From Flavobacteriia bacterium (lineage in GTDB: Bacteria > Bacteroidota > Bacteroidia > Flavobacteriales > Flavobacteriaceae): a DNA stretch of 64,000 bases. The translations under genes were made by a program, and so were the position numbers. The notes under the pieces were generated by a model. The model did not search any database, had not been told where the DNA came from, and saw only the letters and a program-made list of their open reading frames with translations. Every line of letters starts with the position of its first letter. Position 1 is the first letter of the stretch. The stretch lies in the NCBI GenBank assembly GCA_004293045.1, contig RDXY01000005.1, positions 17,607 through 81,606 on the forward strand, read 5' to 3'. Shown in pieces: positions 18,603 through 26,413 of the stretch.

Positions 18603-19739
18603 TTAAAAAATTCGTTTTAGTAACGCTTTAATAAACAACCCTTTTGGGCACATCCAAATAACTTGTACATCTTCCCAAATAGTCGTTTCTTCATCTAAGA
18701 ATTTGAAAATTAACGGCGCTTTTCCAGTTTTAAACATACTCGAAAAAATGGTGCTTCCATATTGATTGGTTTGATATAAAATGTCAATCAATAATAAATC
18801 GTAAAACCAAAATTTGTTGATTTTGTGAAATTTGGTAAAATCGTTTTCGGTCTTTAAAAACTGAACCAATTTCTTCGACTTTTTTACCGAATTTTTAAAT
18901 GTATAACCCGTACTGGCTTTGCTCCATCCGCCTGCCGAACCTATATTTATTATGTTTTTACTGTTATTTTTCCAAAATGGGAAACACGTCATTGGAATAT
19001 TACCTTGCTCTTTTTCTACAATTTCATATTCGGTTATGCCTAATTTTTTTATGTAGTTTTCAATTTCAGATTCATAAGCTTCTTTTGAAAGGAGCTCTTT
19101 AGAAAACAAGGTATATTCAATTAATGCTTCGGTTGAAGAAGTTGGTAGCACATACATAAATCGGGTATTCCCTTTTTGTTCTACGGAAAAATCCATAAAA
19201 GTTGGGCAATCTTCCGTGAAAACGGCTTCTTTACTTTTGATAAACCAACCAATAAAATGTTGTTGCACCAAAGGAAATTTAGTTTGTGATGTTACAAGTC
19301 CCGGATTGTAGATGCTATTAAAAATTTGATTGCAAGTAAACGATTTTGTTTTTGTTTGAACCACACAATGATTGCCTAATTCCGAAAAATCAAGTACTTC
19401 ATCTTGAAAAATCTCTATATTTTTATGGTGACTTATTTCTTCAAAAATTAACTTATAAAAGTCCGCACTTTTAATCATTTTGTATTCGTACGGATGTAAA
19501 TTTAATGGATTCGTGAAATTGTCGTTTTTAAACCAAGCAAGTTGCCATTTTTTGGAACTAATTTCATCAAATAAATTTCCGGAATCCCAATAACACCACG
19601 TTCTGTCGTTTTTATTTTTTGCAACGGAATCTATCAAAAGTATTTTTTTATCAGAAAATCGACCAGCTTGAATCATTTCAAACAACGTTAATAATGCCGA
19701 CAAACCGTTTCCGGTAAATATGTAATGATAATGATTCAT
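18603..19739 (-). CDS. crtY: Lycopene beta-cyclase
   Basis: A 378-residue flavoprotein of the CrtY/CrtL family, which cyclises both ends of lycopene to beta-carotene. The N-terminal dinucleotide-binding segment is FTGNGLSALLTLFEM, followed by the characteristic KNDRTWCYWDSGN. Further blocks are IFNSIYNP, GWFIKSKEAVF...TFMDFSVEQ, YVLPTSSTEALIEYTLFS, and GSAGGWSKASTGYTF. No other carotenoid genes are in the window, so the pathway is split. The regulator-operator region of the DtxR-like gene lies immediately upstream. Confidence 0.9.
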   Translation of the reverse strand: MNHYHYIFTGNGLSALLTLFEMIQAGRFSDKKILLIDSVAKNKNDRTWCYWDSGNLFDEISSKKWQLAWFKNDNFTNPLNLHPYEYKMIKSADFYKLIFEEISHHKNIEIFQDEVLDFSELGNHCVVQTKTKSFTCNQIFNSIYNPGLVTSQTKFPLVQQHFIGWFIKSKEAVFTEDCPTFMDFSVEQKGNTRFMYVLPTSSTEALIEYTLFSKELLSKEAYESEIENYIKKLGITEYEIVEKEQGNIPMTCFPFWKNNSKNIINIGSAGGWSKASTGYTFKNSVKKSKKLVQFLKTENDFTKFHKINKFWFYDLLLIDILYQTNQYGSTIFSSMFKTGKAPLIFKFLDEETTIWEDVQVIWMCPKGLFIKALLKRIF

Positions 19740-19787
19740 TAATTTTTTGAAAATTTTTATAAAGATACTAAATTTATATTTTAAAAT

Positions 19788-19809
19788 ATTTTTAGATTTG
19801 TCTAAAAAT
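19788..19809. promoter_or_regulatory. Inverted repeat, candidate DtxR/MntR-type operator
   Basis: ATTTTTAGA and TCTAAAAAT form perfect 9-bp arms around TTTG. It lies 24 bp upstream of the -7 element of the DtxR-family gene at 19856 and 49 bp upstream of the start of divergent crtY. The symmetry and TTTAGA core resemble metal-regulator boxes, so autoregulation by the adjacent gene is plausible. Confidence 0.6.
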
Positions 19810-19833
19810 TAATTTATAATTAAATAAAAATAA

Positions 19834-19841
19834 TATCTTTG
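19834..19841 (+). promoter_or_regulatory. -7 element of the DtxR-ZIP operon
   Basis: TATCTTTG, 14 bp upstream of the ATG at 19856. Confidence 0.55.
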
Positions 19842-19855
19842 TTAGATTATAATAT

Positions 19856-20506
19856 ATGATGACCACTTCTGAAGAGAATTATTTAAAAGTTATTTATCAT
19901 TTATCACATCTTTCTCCGAAAGGCGTGAATACGAATGCTATTGCGGCAATGTTAGATACAAAAGCCTCATCTGTAACAGATATGCTTAAAAAATTATCAG
20001 AAAAAGAATGGATTCATTATCAAAAATATCAAGGTGTTTCATTAACGGATAAAGGAAAATTAAACGCGAAAATTATAGTAAGAAAACACCGTTTGTGGGA
20101 AGTTTTTTTAGTAGAAAAGCTAGGTTTCGCTTGGGATGAAGTGCATGAAGTAGCAGAAGAATTAGAACACATTAAGTCCGAAAAATTAATCAATCAATTG
20201 GATCATTTTTTAAATTATCCAAGTTTTGATCCGCATGGCGATCCCATCCCAAATGCAAAAGGAGAAATAAAAAAAATAGAAAAACAATTAGTATCTGAAA
20301 TAGAACTAGGTAAAACCATCACTTGTGTAGGTGTAAAAGATACTTCTGTTGCTTTTTTACAATATCTAAACAAATTGAACATTTCGTTAGGGACAAAAAT
20401 GAAAGTAATAGACAAAGAACCCTTCGATGGAACTCTTAAAATTGAAGTAAATACAACTGTTATAGTTATTTCAGATAAAATTGCAAATAATTTATATGTA
20501 AAATAA
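19856..20506 (+). CDS. DtxR/MntR-family metal-dependent repressor
   Basis: A 216-residue metalloregulator. The N-terminal winged helix (NYLKVIYHLSH, TNAIAAMLDTKASSVTDMLKKL, GVSLTDKGKL) is followed by the metal-binding dimerisation domain (VRKHRLWEVFLVEKLGF, HEVAEELEHI, FDPHGDPIP) and a C-terminal FeoA/SH3-like domain. Such proteins sense Mn2+ or Fe2+ and repress uptake genes. The following ZIP transporter gene is 4 bp away, and an inverted repeat lies upstream, so it probably controls its own operon. Mn versus Fe versus Zn specificity cannot be decided. Confidence 0.92.
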   Translation: MMTTSEENYLKVIYHLSHLSPKGVNTNAIAAMLDTKASSVTDMLKKLSEKEWIHYQKYQGVSLTDKGKLNAKIIVRKHRLWEVFLVEKLGFAWDEVHEVAEELEHIKSEKLINQLDHFLNYPSFDPHGDPIPNAKGEIKKIEKQLVSEIELGKTITCVGVKDTSVAFLQYLNKLNISLGTKMKVIDKEPFDGTLKIEVNTTVIVISDKIANNLYVK

Positions 20507-20509
20507 TAT

Positions 20510-21328
20510 ATGTATCAAGATTTAATAAAATATTTAGAAGGAATTGATCCCATATTAGCTGCTTTTTATGCTACTATGTTTACTTGGTTGGTTACTGCTG
20601 CCGGAGCCTCTTTAGTTTTCTTTTTTAAAACCATGAATCGTGCCGTTTTGGATGGCATGTTGGGATTTACAGGTGGTGTTATGGTGGCGGCAAGTTATTG
20701 GAGTTTGCTGGCACCAGCTATAGAAATGAGTGAAGGCGAAGGTTTTACAAAAGTAATTCCAGCTGCAAGTGGTTTTTTAATAGGCGCTTTATTTTTATTT
20801 GCATTAGATAAAACACTACCACATTTGCATATTAATTTTAAAGAAACCGAAGGGATAAAATCGCCTTGGCAACGCACAACTTTATTGGTGTTGGCCATTA
20901 CACTTCATAATATTCCCGAAGGTTTGGCAGTTGGAGTTTTGTTTGGTGGTGTTGCGGCGGGCATTCCAGAAGCCTCTATTGCAGGAGCCGTTACGTTAGC
21001 AATAGGTATTGGAATTCAAAACTTTCCAGAAGGAATTGCCGTTTCTATGCCTTTAAGACGAATGGGAATGAGTCGTAAAAAAAGTTTTATGTACGGACAA
21101 TCGTCTGCTATTGTGGAACCTATTGCCGGAGTTTTAGGAGCGCTTGCTGTTACTTTTTTCACGCCAATTTTGCCTTATGCTTTAGCATTTGCTGCTGGAG
21201 CGATGATTTTTGTAGTCGTAGAAGAAGTAATCCCAGAAACCCAACAAGATAAAAACACCGATATTGCCACCTTAGGATTTATTGCTGGCTTTATCGTCAT
21301 GATGAGTTTAGATGTGGCTTTGGGATAA
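20510..21328 (+). CDS. ZIP-family divalent metal transporter
   Basis: A 272-residue polytopic inner-membrane protein of the ZIP/ZupT family, which imports Zn, Mn or Fe. The metal-binding helix motifs are HNIPEGLAVG and the following QNFPEGIAVSMPLRR, in which the usual second His is replaced by Gln-Asn, plus EEVIPE in the next helix. It is 4 bp downstream of the DtxR-type gene, so the pair probably forms an uptake unit repressed by metal. Confidence 0.92.
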   Translation: MYQDLIKYLEGIDPILAAFYATMFTWLVTAAGASLVFFFKTMNRAVLDGMLGFTGGVMVAASYWSLLAPAIEMSEGEGFTKVIPAASGFLIGALFLFALDKTLPHLHINFKETEGIKSPWQRTTLLVLAITLHNIPEGLAVGVLFGGVAAGIPEASIAGAVTLAIGIGIQNFPEGIAVSMPLRRMGMSRKKSFMYGQSSAIVEPIAGVLGALAVTFFTPILPYALAFAAGAMIFVVVEEVIPETQQDKNTDIATLGFIAGFIVMMSLDVALG

Positions 21329-21336
21329 TAGACTAT

Positions 21337-22191
21337 TTAAAAATAAATACCAGCGCCGAAAGTCACAAAATTATAACTTGGCGATGCAATTCTTAAATTT
21401 TCATAGCCTATAGAATAAAAGTAATTTTTTTGATGGTATTTTCCTCTAATTTCAAATGTATTTACGGGTTTTCCATTTATTTTACTCCAAATCATAGCGC
21501 TAGTAAAACTCATTTTTTTAGCAGCAAAAATGTCTGTATTTAATCCATAAGAAAAACCGGCTTTGTTGACATTATTTGCAATATAAGTGGCGCCGAGTGT
21601 CCAGCCTAAATTAAATTTTTCAAAACGAATTCTATCGTAACCTAAATTAAATTGGTATAAAGATAAATTAGAATTGGTTTTATTAAAATTATTTCGTTCG
21701 AATAATGCTCTGTAATCGGTTTGAATATATAGATGTTGAAACGGTCTAAATTTCCCTTTTACATGGTTGCCAAAAGAAGCCGAATTACTATATAAAAAAT
21801 GATTTTCAATTTCAAAACGAAGTTGTTTTTTTAAAATAGAGGTGTCATTTATTTTTTCAAAATTCCCTGATTTTCCATTAAAAAAAGGGTAAGGTGAAAG
21901 CGGATTGTATAAATGATTTTCGTTTCGATAATCGCCAATTGTGGTATATAAAGTAATATAAAAACCCAGTTCTACAAAAAAACCTCCAATACCAAAATGG
22001 TCTTTACTTTCTTTTGAGGGAGTTGATGGATAATCACTTTCAGGTGTTGTTGGTAAAGGCGGACGAGTGTCCTCTTTTATAGTGTTAAGCTCGTTTTTTG
22101 ATTTTTCAATTTTTTGCGCATAAAAGTCGCTTGAAAATAGTACTAGAATAAGTAATGCTGTATTTTTTATCATAAAAAGTTTTCTTTTCAT
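21337..22191 (-). CDS. Exported protein, probable outer-membrane barrel
   Basis: The frame is open from a TTG at 22197, but the ATG at 22191 (MKRKLFMIKNTALL) is the better start, giving 284 residues. The signal segment ends LFSSDFYAQ. A proline/charged linker (DTRPPLPTTPESDYPSTPS) is followed by about 200 residues of amphipathic strands (YIQTDYRALFERN, LSLYQFNLGYDRIRF, FNLGWTLGATYI, MSFTSAMIWSK, YSIGYENLRI) ending FVTFGAGIYF. It is probably an outer-membrane beta-barrel of unknown role, and it lies downstream of the feo operon on the same strand. Confidence 0.7.
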   Translation of the reverse strand: MKRKLFMIKNTALLILVLFSSDFYAQKIEKSKNELNTIKEDTRPPLPTTPESDYPSTPSKESKDHFGIGGFFVELGFYITLYTTIGDYRNENHLYNPLSPYPFFNGKSGNFEKINDTSILKKQLRFEIENHFLYSNSASFGNHVKGKFRPFQHLYIQTDYRALFERNNFNKTNSNLSLYQFNLGYDRIRFEKFNLGWTLGATYIANNVNKAGFSYGLNTDIFAAKKMSFTSAMIWSKINGKPVNTFEIRGKYHQKNYFYSIGYENLRIASPSYNFVTFGAGIYF

Positions 22192-22216
22192 AATCAAAAA
22201 TGATGCCGAGAAGTTT

Positions 22217-22342
22217 TTACTTACAATCGCATGTATCTCCGCAATTTTTTTTAGGTGCTTTTTTCTTCCAAAAGAATTTTTTAAATAAAAAACTGATGGC
22301 TAAACCTAAACAGATGTATGTTAAAATTTCTTGCAAATTCAT
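22217..22342 (-). CDS. FeoB-associated Cys-rich membrane protein
   Basis: A 41-residue protein from the ATG at 22342: MNLQEILTYICLGLAISFLF, then a basic stretch and a C-terminal CGDTCDCK. One membrane helix plus a cysteine cluster is the pattern of the small FeoB-associated (FeoC/VirK-like) Cys-rich proteins found after feoB. It lies 44 bp downstream of feoB on the same strand. The cysteines may bind iron or another metal. Confidence 0.75.
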   Translation of the reverse strand: MNLQEILTYICLGLAISFLFKKFFWKKKAPKKNCGDTCDCK

Positions 22343-22386
22343 AAATTTCAATTTTATTAATTTCTTAAATCTGTGTTTCCAAAAAA

Positions 22387-24489
22387 CTATTTCAAACTTT
22401 GATAAGCAATTAGTGCAACCAAATAAGCAAATCCGCTCATAAAAACCAATTGAATAATTGGCCATTTCCACGAGTTGGTTTCTTTTTTTACAATAGCAAG
22501 TGTACTTACACATTGCATAGCAAAAGCATAAAATAAGAGCAATGAAATTCCGGTTGCGAAATTAAATATCTTATTTCCTTTAGCATCAATGTCTTCTGCC
22601 ATTTTCATTTTTATTGTAGCTTCTTCTTCGCTCTGATTTCCTACACTATATATGGTGGCAAGTGTTCCCACAAATACTTCTCTAGCGGCAAATGAACTTA
22701 CTACTGCAATTCCAATTTTCCAATCGTAACCTAATGGTTTTATAGCGGGTTCAATGGTTTTACCCATAATTCCGATATAAGAATTTTCTAATTTGTAGGC
22801 AGAAACATTATTTTCAATCACAGAAGGATTTATTTTATGGTGGCTTGAATAGACTTCTTTTTCAACGATTTCTTGCGCGTTATTAAAATTGTCTCCAGGT
22901 CCGTGTGATCCTAAAAACCAAAGAATTACTGATAAAGCTAAAATTATTTTTCCAGCCCCTGTTACAAACGCTTTGGTTTTTTCAAGAACATTTAGGGCTA
23001 CATTTTTTAAAAGCGGCACTTTATAACTCGGCATTTCAACAATAAAATACGATTTGCATTTTAATTTTAGTGCCTTATTTAGCAAATATGCCGAGCCAAT
23101 TGCTACCACAAAAGCCAATAAATACAATGCCATTAAAGTTAAACCTTGTAAACTGAAACCTAAAAACCGTTTTTCTGGAATAATTAATGAAATTAATATG
23201 GCGTAAACTGGTAAGCGTGCAGAACAAGTAATAAAAGGTGTGATTAAAATTGTAATTAAACGTTCTTTCCAATTTTCAATATTTCGAGCACTCATTATGG
23301 CAGGAATAGCACAAGCCGTTCCAGAAATTAAAGGCACAATACTTTTTCCGGACAAGCCGAATTTTCGCATAATTTTATCCATTAAAAATACAACACGACT
23401 CATATAGCCGCTTTCTTCTAAAACAGAAATAAACAAGAACAAAAAGGCAATTTGCGGAATAAAAATGATAATGCCTCCAATTCCGGGAATGATTCCATCA
23501 GAAAGTAAATCCGTAAATTTTCCTTTAGGAAGACTTTCTTTAGTTAACGCACTAAATTTTGAAAAAGTAGTATCTATAAAATCCATTGGAATGCTACTCC
23601 AATCGAAAATAGATTGAAAGATAAGTAATAATATTCCGAAGAAAATTAAATACCCAAAGACTTTGTGTGTTAAAATATTATCCAATTTACTTTGAAAATC
23701 TGTGGCTTTAGATTTGTCAATTTTTTGGGTAATTTTCAACGTATCATTAATAAATTGATACCTTTTTATGGTTTCTTTTTGTTGCAGTTTTTTTAAATCA
23801 GAGTGCGATCGGGTAAAATTATTTTCAATTGCATTTCGTTCTAAATTTAAGAAATTAACATCTTGTGTAATTACCAACCATAATTTGTAAAGCAACTGAT
23901 TTGGAAATGCTTTTTTAAGACGATTAAAATATTCTTCATCTATAGAACTGGCATTTAAACAAGCTTCTGTAGATAGATTTTTATAATTTAGAATTAATTC
24001 TTTTATATACTCCATTCCAATATTTTTTCTGGAACTTATTAAGGCAATTTTAGTTTTTAATTCGGTTTCGAGCAACGGAATGTTTAATTCAATTCCTTTT
24101 TGTTTCATTCGGTCACTCATATTTATTACAAGCAACGTGGGAATTTCTAAGTCTTTTATTTGTGTGAAAAGTAATAAATTTCGTTTTAAATTTTCTACTT
24201 CTGTAACCACCACAGCTACATCTGGAAAATCTTCATCGTTTTTATTTAATAGTAATTCAATTACTACATTTTCATCAATTGAATTCGCATTTAAACTGTA
24301 CGTCCCTGGTAAATCTATAATTTTAGCTTTCGTAATTTGATTGAGTTTACAAATGCCTGATTTTTTATCCACAGTAATTCCAGGATAATTTCCCACTTGC
24401 TGATTTAATCCTGTTAACTGATTAAAAACAGAAGTTTTACCCACATTTGGATTCCCTATTAACGCAACTTTTATGGTATTAGAATACAT
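22387..24489 (-). CDS. feoB: Ferrous iron transport protein B
   Basis: A 700-residue Fe(II) transporter. The N-terminal GTPase has G1 GNPNVGKTS (12-20), G3 DLPG (59-62) and G4 NMSD (123-126). A helical spacer precedes a membrane domain with the gate-like motifs VPLISGTACAIPAIMSAR and SSFAAREVFVGTLATIY. Its ATG follows the stop of feoA with no gap. Homologues import ferrous iron across the inner membrane under low-oxygen or acidic conditions. Confidence 0.96.
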   Translation of the reverse strand: MYSNTIKVALIGNPNVGKTSVFNQLTGLNQQVGNYPGITVDKKSGICKLNQITKAKIIDLPGTYSLNANSIDENVVIELLLNKNDEDFPDVAVVVTEVENLKRNLLLFTQIKDLEIPTLLVINMSDRMKQKGIELNIPLLETELKTKIALISSRKNIGMEYIKELILNYKNLSTEACLNASSIDEEYFNRLKKAFPNQLLYKLWLVITQDVNFLNLERNAIENNFTRSHSDLKKLQQKETIKRYQFINDTLKITQKIDKSKATDFQSKLDNILTHKVFGYLIFFGILLLIFQSIFDWSSIPMDFIDTTFSKFSALTKESLPKGKFTDLLSDGIIPGIGGIIIFIPQIAFLFLFISVLEESGYMSRVVFLMDKIMRKFGLSGKSIVPLISGTACAIPAIMSARNIENWKERLITILITPFITCSARLPVYAILISLIIPEKRFLGFSLQGLTLMALYLLAFVVAIGSAYLLNKALKLKCKSYFIVEMPSYKVPLLKNVALNVLEKTKAFVTGAGKIILALSVILWFLGSHGPGDNFNNAQEIVEKEVYSSHHKINPSVIENNVSAYKLENSYIGIMGKTIEPAIKPLGYDWKIGIAVVSSFAAREVFVGTLATIYSVGNQSEEEATIKMKMAEDIDAKGNKIFNFATGISLLLFYAFAMQCVSTLAIVKKETNSWKWPIIQLVFMSGFAYLVALIAYQSLK

Positions 24490-24729
24490 TTATTGAATAG
24501 ATTCTTGTAAAATATAGATTTCTTGAGCGGTTTTTTTTCTAATAGCTACTTTCGCGTCGTTTATATTAAAAAATAAAGGATCACCCATTGGTGCCACCTG
24601 AATTAATTCGATAGTATTACCTGGTAAACATCCCATTTCAATAAGTTTCAATGGAATTTCATCGATATTAATATCTGAAATTTGAGCCATTTGCCCCTTT
24701 TTCAATACAGTAGCATTACTATTTTTCAC
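24490..24729 (-). CDS. feoA: Ferrous iron transport protein A
   Basis: A 79-residue SH3-like protein (LKKGQMAQISDINID, LIEMGCLPGNTIELI, NINDAKVAIRKKTA). FeoA supports FeoB activity, possibly through the GTPase domain. Its stop codon directly abuts the feoB start. The promoter has a TAnnTTTG element at 24756-24763, and a degenerate box resembling the DtxR operator lies just downstream of it. Confidence 0.94.
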   Translation of the reverse strand: MKNSNATVLKKGQMAQISDINIDEIPLKLIEMGCLPGNTIELIQVAPMGDPLFFNINDAKVAIRKKTAQEIYILQESIQ

Positions 24730-24735
24730 AAACTT

Positions 24736-24754
24736 ATTTAGATTGAATTAAAAT
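24736..24754. promoter_or_regulatory. Degenerate DtxR-like box in the feo leader
   Basis: ATTTAGA-TTGA-ATTAAAAT resembles the ATTTTTAGA-TTTG-TCTAAAAAT repeat at 19788-19809. The left arm matches well and the right arm only partly. It lies between the feoA start and its -7 element, a good place for repression. Confidence 0.3.
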
Positions 24755-24755
24755 A

Positions 24756-24763
24756 CAAAGATA
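24756..24763 (-). promoter_or_regulatory. -7 element of feoAB
   Basis: TATCTTTG on the minus strand, 26 bp upstream of feoA. It is identical to the -7 element of the DtxR-ZIP operon. Confidence 0.5.
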
Positions 24764-24853
24764 ACATATTCCGAAAACAAAAACCTAACAAATATCCTGT
24801 TTTACAATTGAACTATTATTTGTATATTGGTAACCCTATTATAAAAGATATAA

Positions 24854-25591
24854 ATGAGCAGAACACTAGTTATTGGCGACATACATGGCGGATTAAAAGC
24901 CTTACTTCAAGTACTACAAAAAGCAGCAATAAAACAGAATGATATTTTAATATTTTTAGGCGATTATGTAGACGGTTGGAGCGAATCGCCAGGCGTTTTA
25001 GAGTATTTAATTGCTTTATCGGAGCAACAAAAATGTATTTTCTTAAGAGGAAATCATGACGAATTGCTTTTAGATTGGTTAGAAAACCGACATGAAAATA
25101 TAAAAGAAGAACTATGGTTTAAGCATGGAGGAAAGGCCACTGTTGATGCGTATTTAACTGTTTCAGAAACGGAGAAACAAAAACACATTGCCTTTTTGAA
25201 ATCCTTACGAAATTATTATTTAGATGCCGAAAACAGATTATTTGTGCATGCCGGTTTTACAAATATGAATGGCGTTTCACAGGAGTTTTTTCCTAAATTA
25301 TTGTATTGGGACAGAACGCTTTGGGAAGTAGCTTTGTGTTTGGATGAAAATAAGGATAAAAATTCTCCAGAATATCCCAAAAGATTAAAAATTTATTCTG
25401 AAATATTTATCGGACATACGCCAATTTCTAAAACGGAAATAGTCGCGCCGCTTTGTAAAAATTCTGTTTGGAATTTAGATACTGGCGCCGCTTTTTCAGG
25501 CGTGTTAACCATTATGGATTGTGCTTCTAAAATGTACTGGCAAAGTGATAAATTGCGAGAGTTATATCCAAACGAAATAGGAAGAAATTAA
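24854..25591 (+). CDS. Ser/Thr-type metallophosphoesterase
   Basis: A 245-residue calcineurin-like phosphatase. The metal-binding blocks are VIGDIHGGLKALL, FLGDYVDGWSES, RGNHDELLLDW, VHAGF and GHTPIS. These are the PPP-type protein phosphatase signatures also found in PrpA/ApaH-like enzymes. Substrate may be a phosphoprotein or a dinucleoside polyphosphate. No signal peptide. Confidence 0.9.
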   Translation: MSRTLVIGDIHGGLKALLQVLQKAAIKQNDILIFLGDYVDGWSESPGVLEYLIALSEQQKCIFLRGNHDELLLDWLENRHENIKEELWFKHGGKATVDAYLTVSETEKQKHIAFLKSLRNYYLDAENRLFVHAGFTNMNGVSQEFFPKLLYWDRTLWEVALCLDENKDKNSPEYPKRLKIYSEIFIGHTPISKTEIVAPLCKNSVWNLDTGAAFSGVLTIMDCASKMYWQSDKLRELYPNEIGRN

Positions 25592-25595
25592 TTCT

Positions 25596-25603
25596 TATAT
25601 TTG
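25596..25603 (+). promoter_or_regulatory. -7 element of the PhnA-like gene
   Basis: TATATTTG, 41 bp upstream of the ATG at 25645. Confidence 0.5.
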
Positions 25604-25644
25604 CCCAAAATTAGGAATAAATAACAGCCATAAAAACAGAAATA

Positions 25645-26220
25645 ATGAGTGTAATTGAAAGAAAATTAAAAGACAGAAGCGAGTCAAAATGTGAAATTAG
25701 TGGTGCCGAATTGGATTTAGTGGTGTACACGTTACCACCTTATACAGAAGAAAGTTTAGCACATTCGGTTTTATTGGCCAAGCATTTAAAAGATCAAGTA
25801 GAAAACCCAGATACAATGAATCCAAATGATTGGAGAGGGTTGTCTGATAGTATGTGGAACGAAAATTTACCGGTTCAAATTCTTTCTTGGCGCATGTTAG
25901 CACGTTTAAAAAATATCGATACATTAGAAATGATGTATTTAGACGAAGAAGCTTTAGCATGGGCAAAAGCAACAGGCGAAGGAGAAGAGGAAGACGAAAA
26001 TAAAATTGTGCATAAAGACAGCAACGGTGCCATTTTAAAAGATGGCGATTCTGTGGTTTTAATTAAAGATTTAGATGTGAAAGGTGCTACATTTACTGCA
26101 AAACGAGGCGCAGCAGTTCACAATATTAAAGTGGTTTGGGACGATGCTAATTTAATTGAAGGTAGAGTAGAAAACCAACACATTTATATTTTAACACAAT
26201 ACGTGAAGAAAACGAAGTAA
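25645..26220 (+). CDS. PhnA-domain protein
   Basis: A 191-residue protein with the C-terminal PhnA domain (VHKDSNGAILKDGDSVVLIKD, LDVKGATFTAKRGAAVHNI, IEGRVENQHIYILTQYVKK). The N-terminus carries CEISGAELDL, which looks like a reduced remnant of a zinc ribbon. Despite its historic name, PhnA in most bacteria is not part of phosphonate breakdown and its role is uncertain. It is expressed from its own promoter and closed by a terminator. Confidence 0.85.
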   Translation: MSVIERKLKDRSESKCEISGAELDLVVYTLPPYTEESLAHSVLLAKHLKDQVENPDTMNPNDWRGLSDSMWNENLPVQILSWRMLARLKNIDTLEMMYLDEEALAWAKATGEGEEEDENKIVHKDSNGAILKDGDSVVLIKDLDVKGATFTAKRGAAVHNIKVVWDDANLIEGRVENQHIYILTQYVKKTK

Positions 26221-26257
26221 TTAGCCAATTAGCCGATATAGCAATGTGATACTAGAG

Positions 26258-26285
26258 AACCTGCAAGATTTTTGCGGGTTTTTTC
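26258..26285 (+). terminator. Terminator of the PhnA-like gene
   Basis: AACCTGCAA and TTGCGGGTT pair (one G-T) around a short loop and are followed by a T run. Confidence 0.75.
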
Positions 26286-26351
26286 TTATACTTAAATAAT
26301 ATTTAATAGATTTGAAAAACTAAAAAACGAAACAAAACTTTTGCATAGCCA

Positions 26352-26413
26352 CCAAAATACGGGTGTATATAAGATGTTCTATTTTGCACATATATAGAAG
26401 TTAGTGGCAATTA
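26352..26413 (+). repeat. Imperfect stem structure ahead of the cassette-like gene
   Basis: CCACCAAAA at the left and TTAGTGG at the right can pair imperfectly, with TATATA blocks inside, giving a roughly 60-base bulged stem. The right end, GTTAGTGGCAATTA (26400-26413), recurs in inverted form after the gene at 27251-27264. The form recalls integron attC sites, but the core heptamers do not match the consensus exactly. Confidence 0.4.

Noticed and set aside
25645..26220. Phosphonate degradation
   Set aside because: PhnA-domain proteins are widespread without phosphonate genes, and none are nearby.
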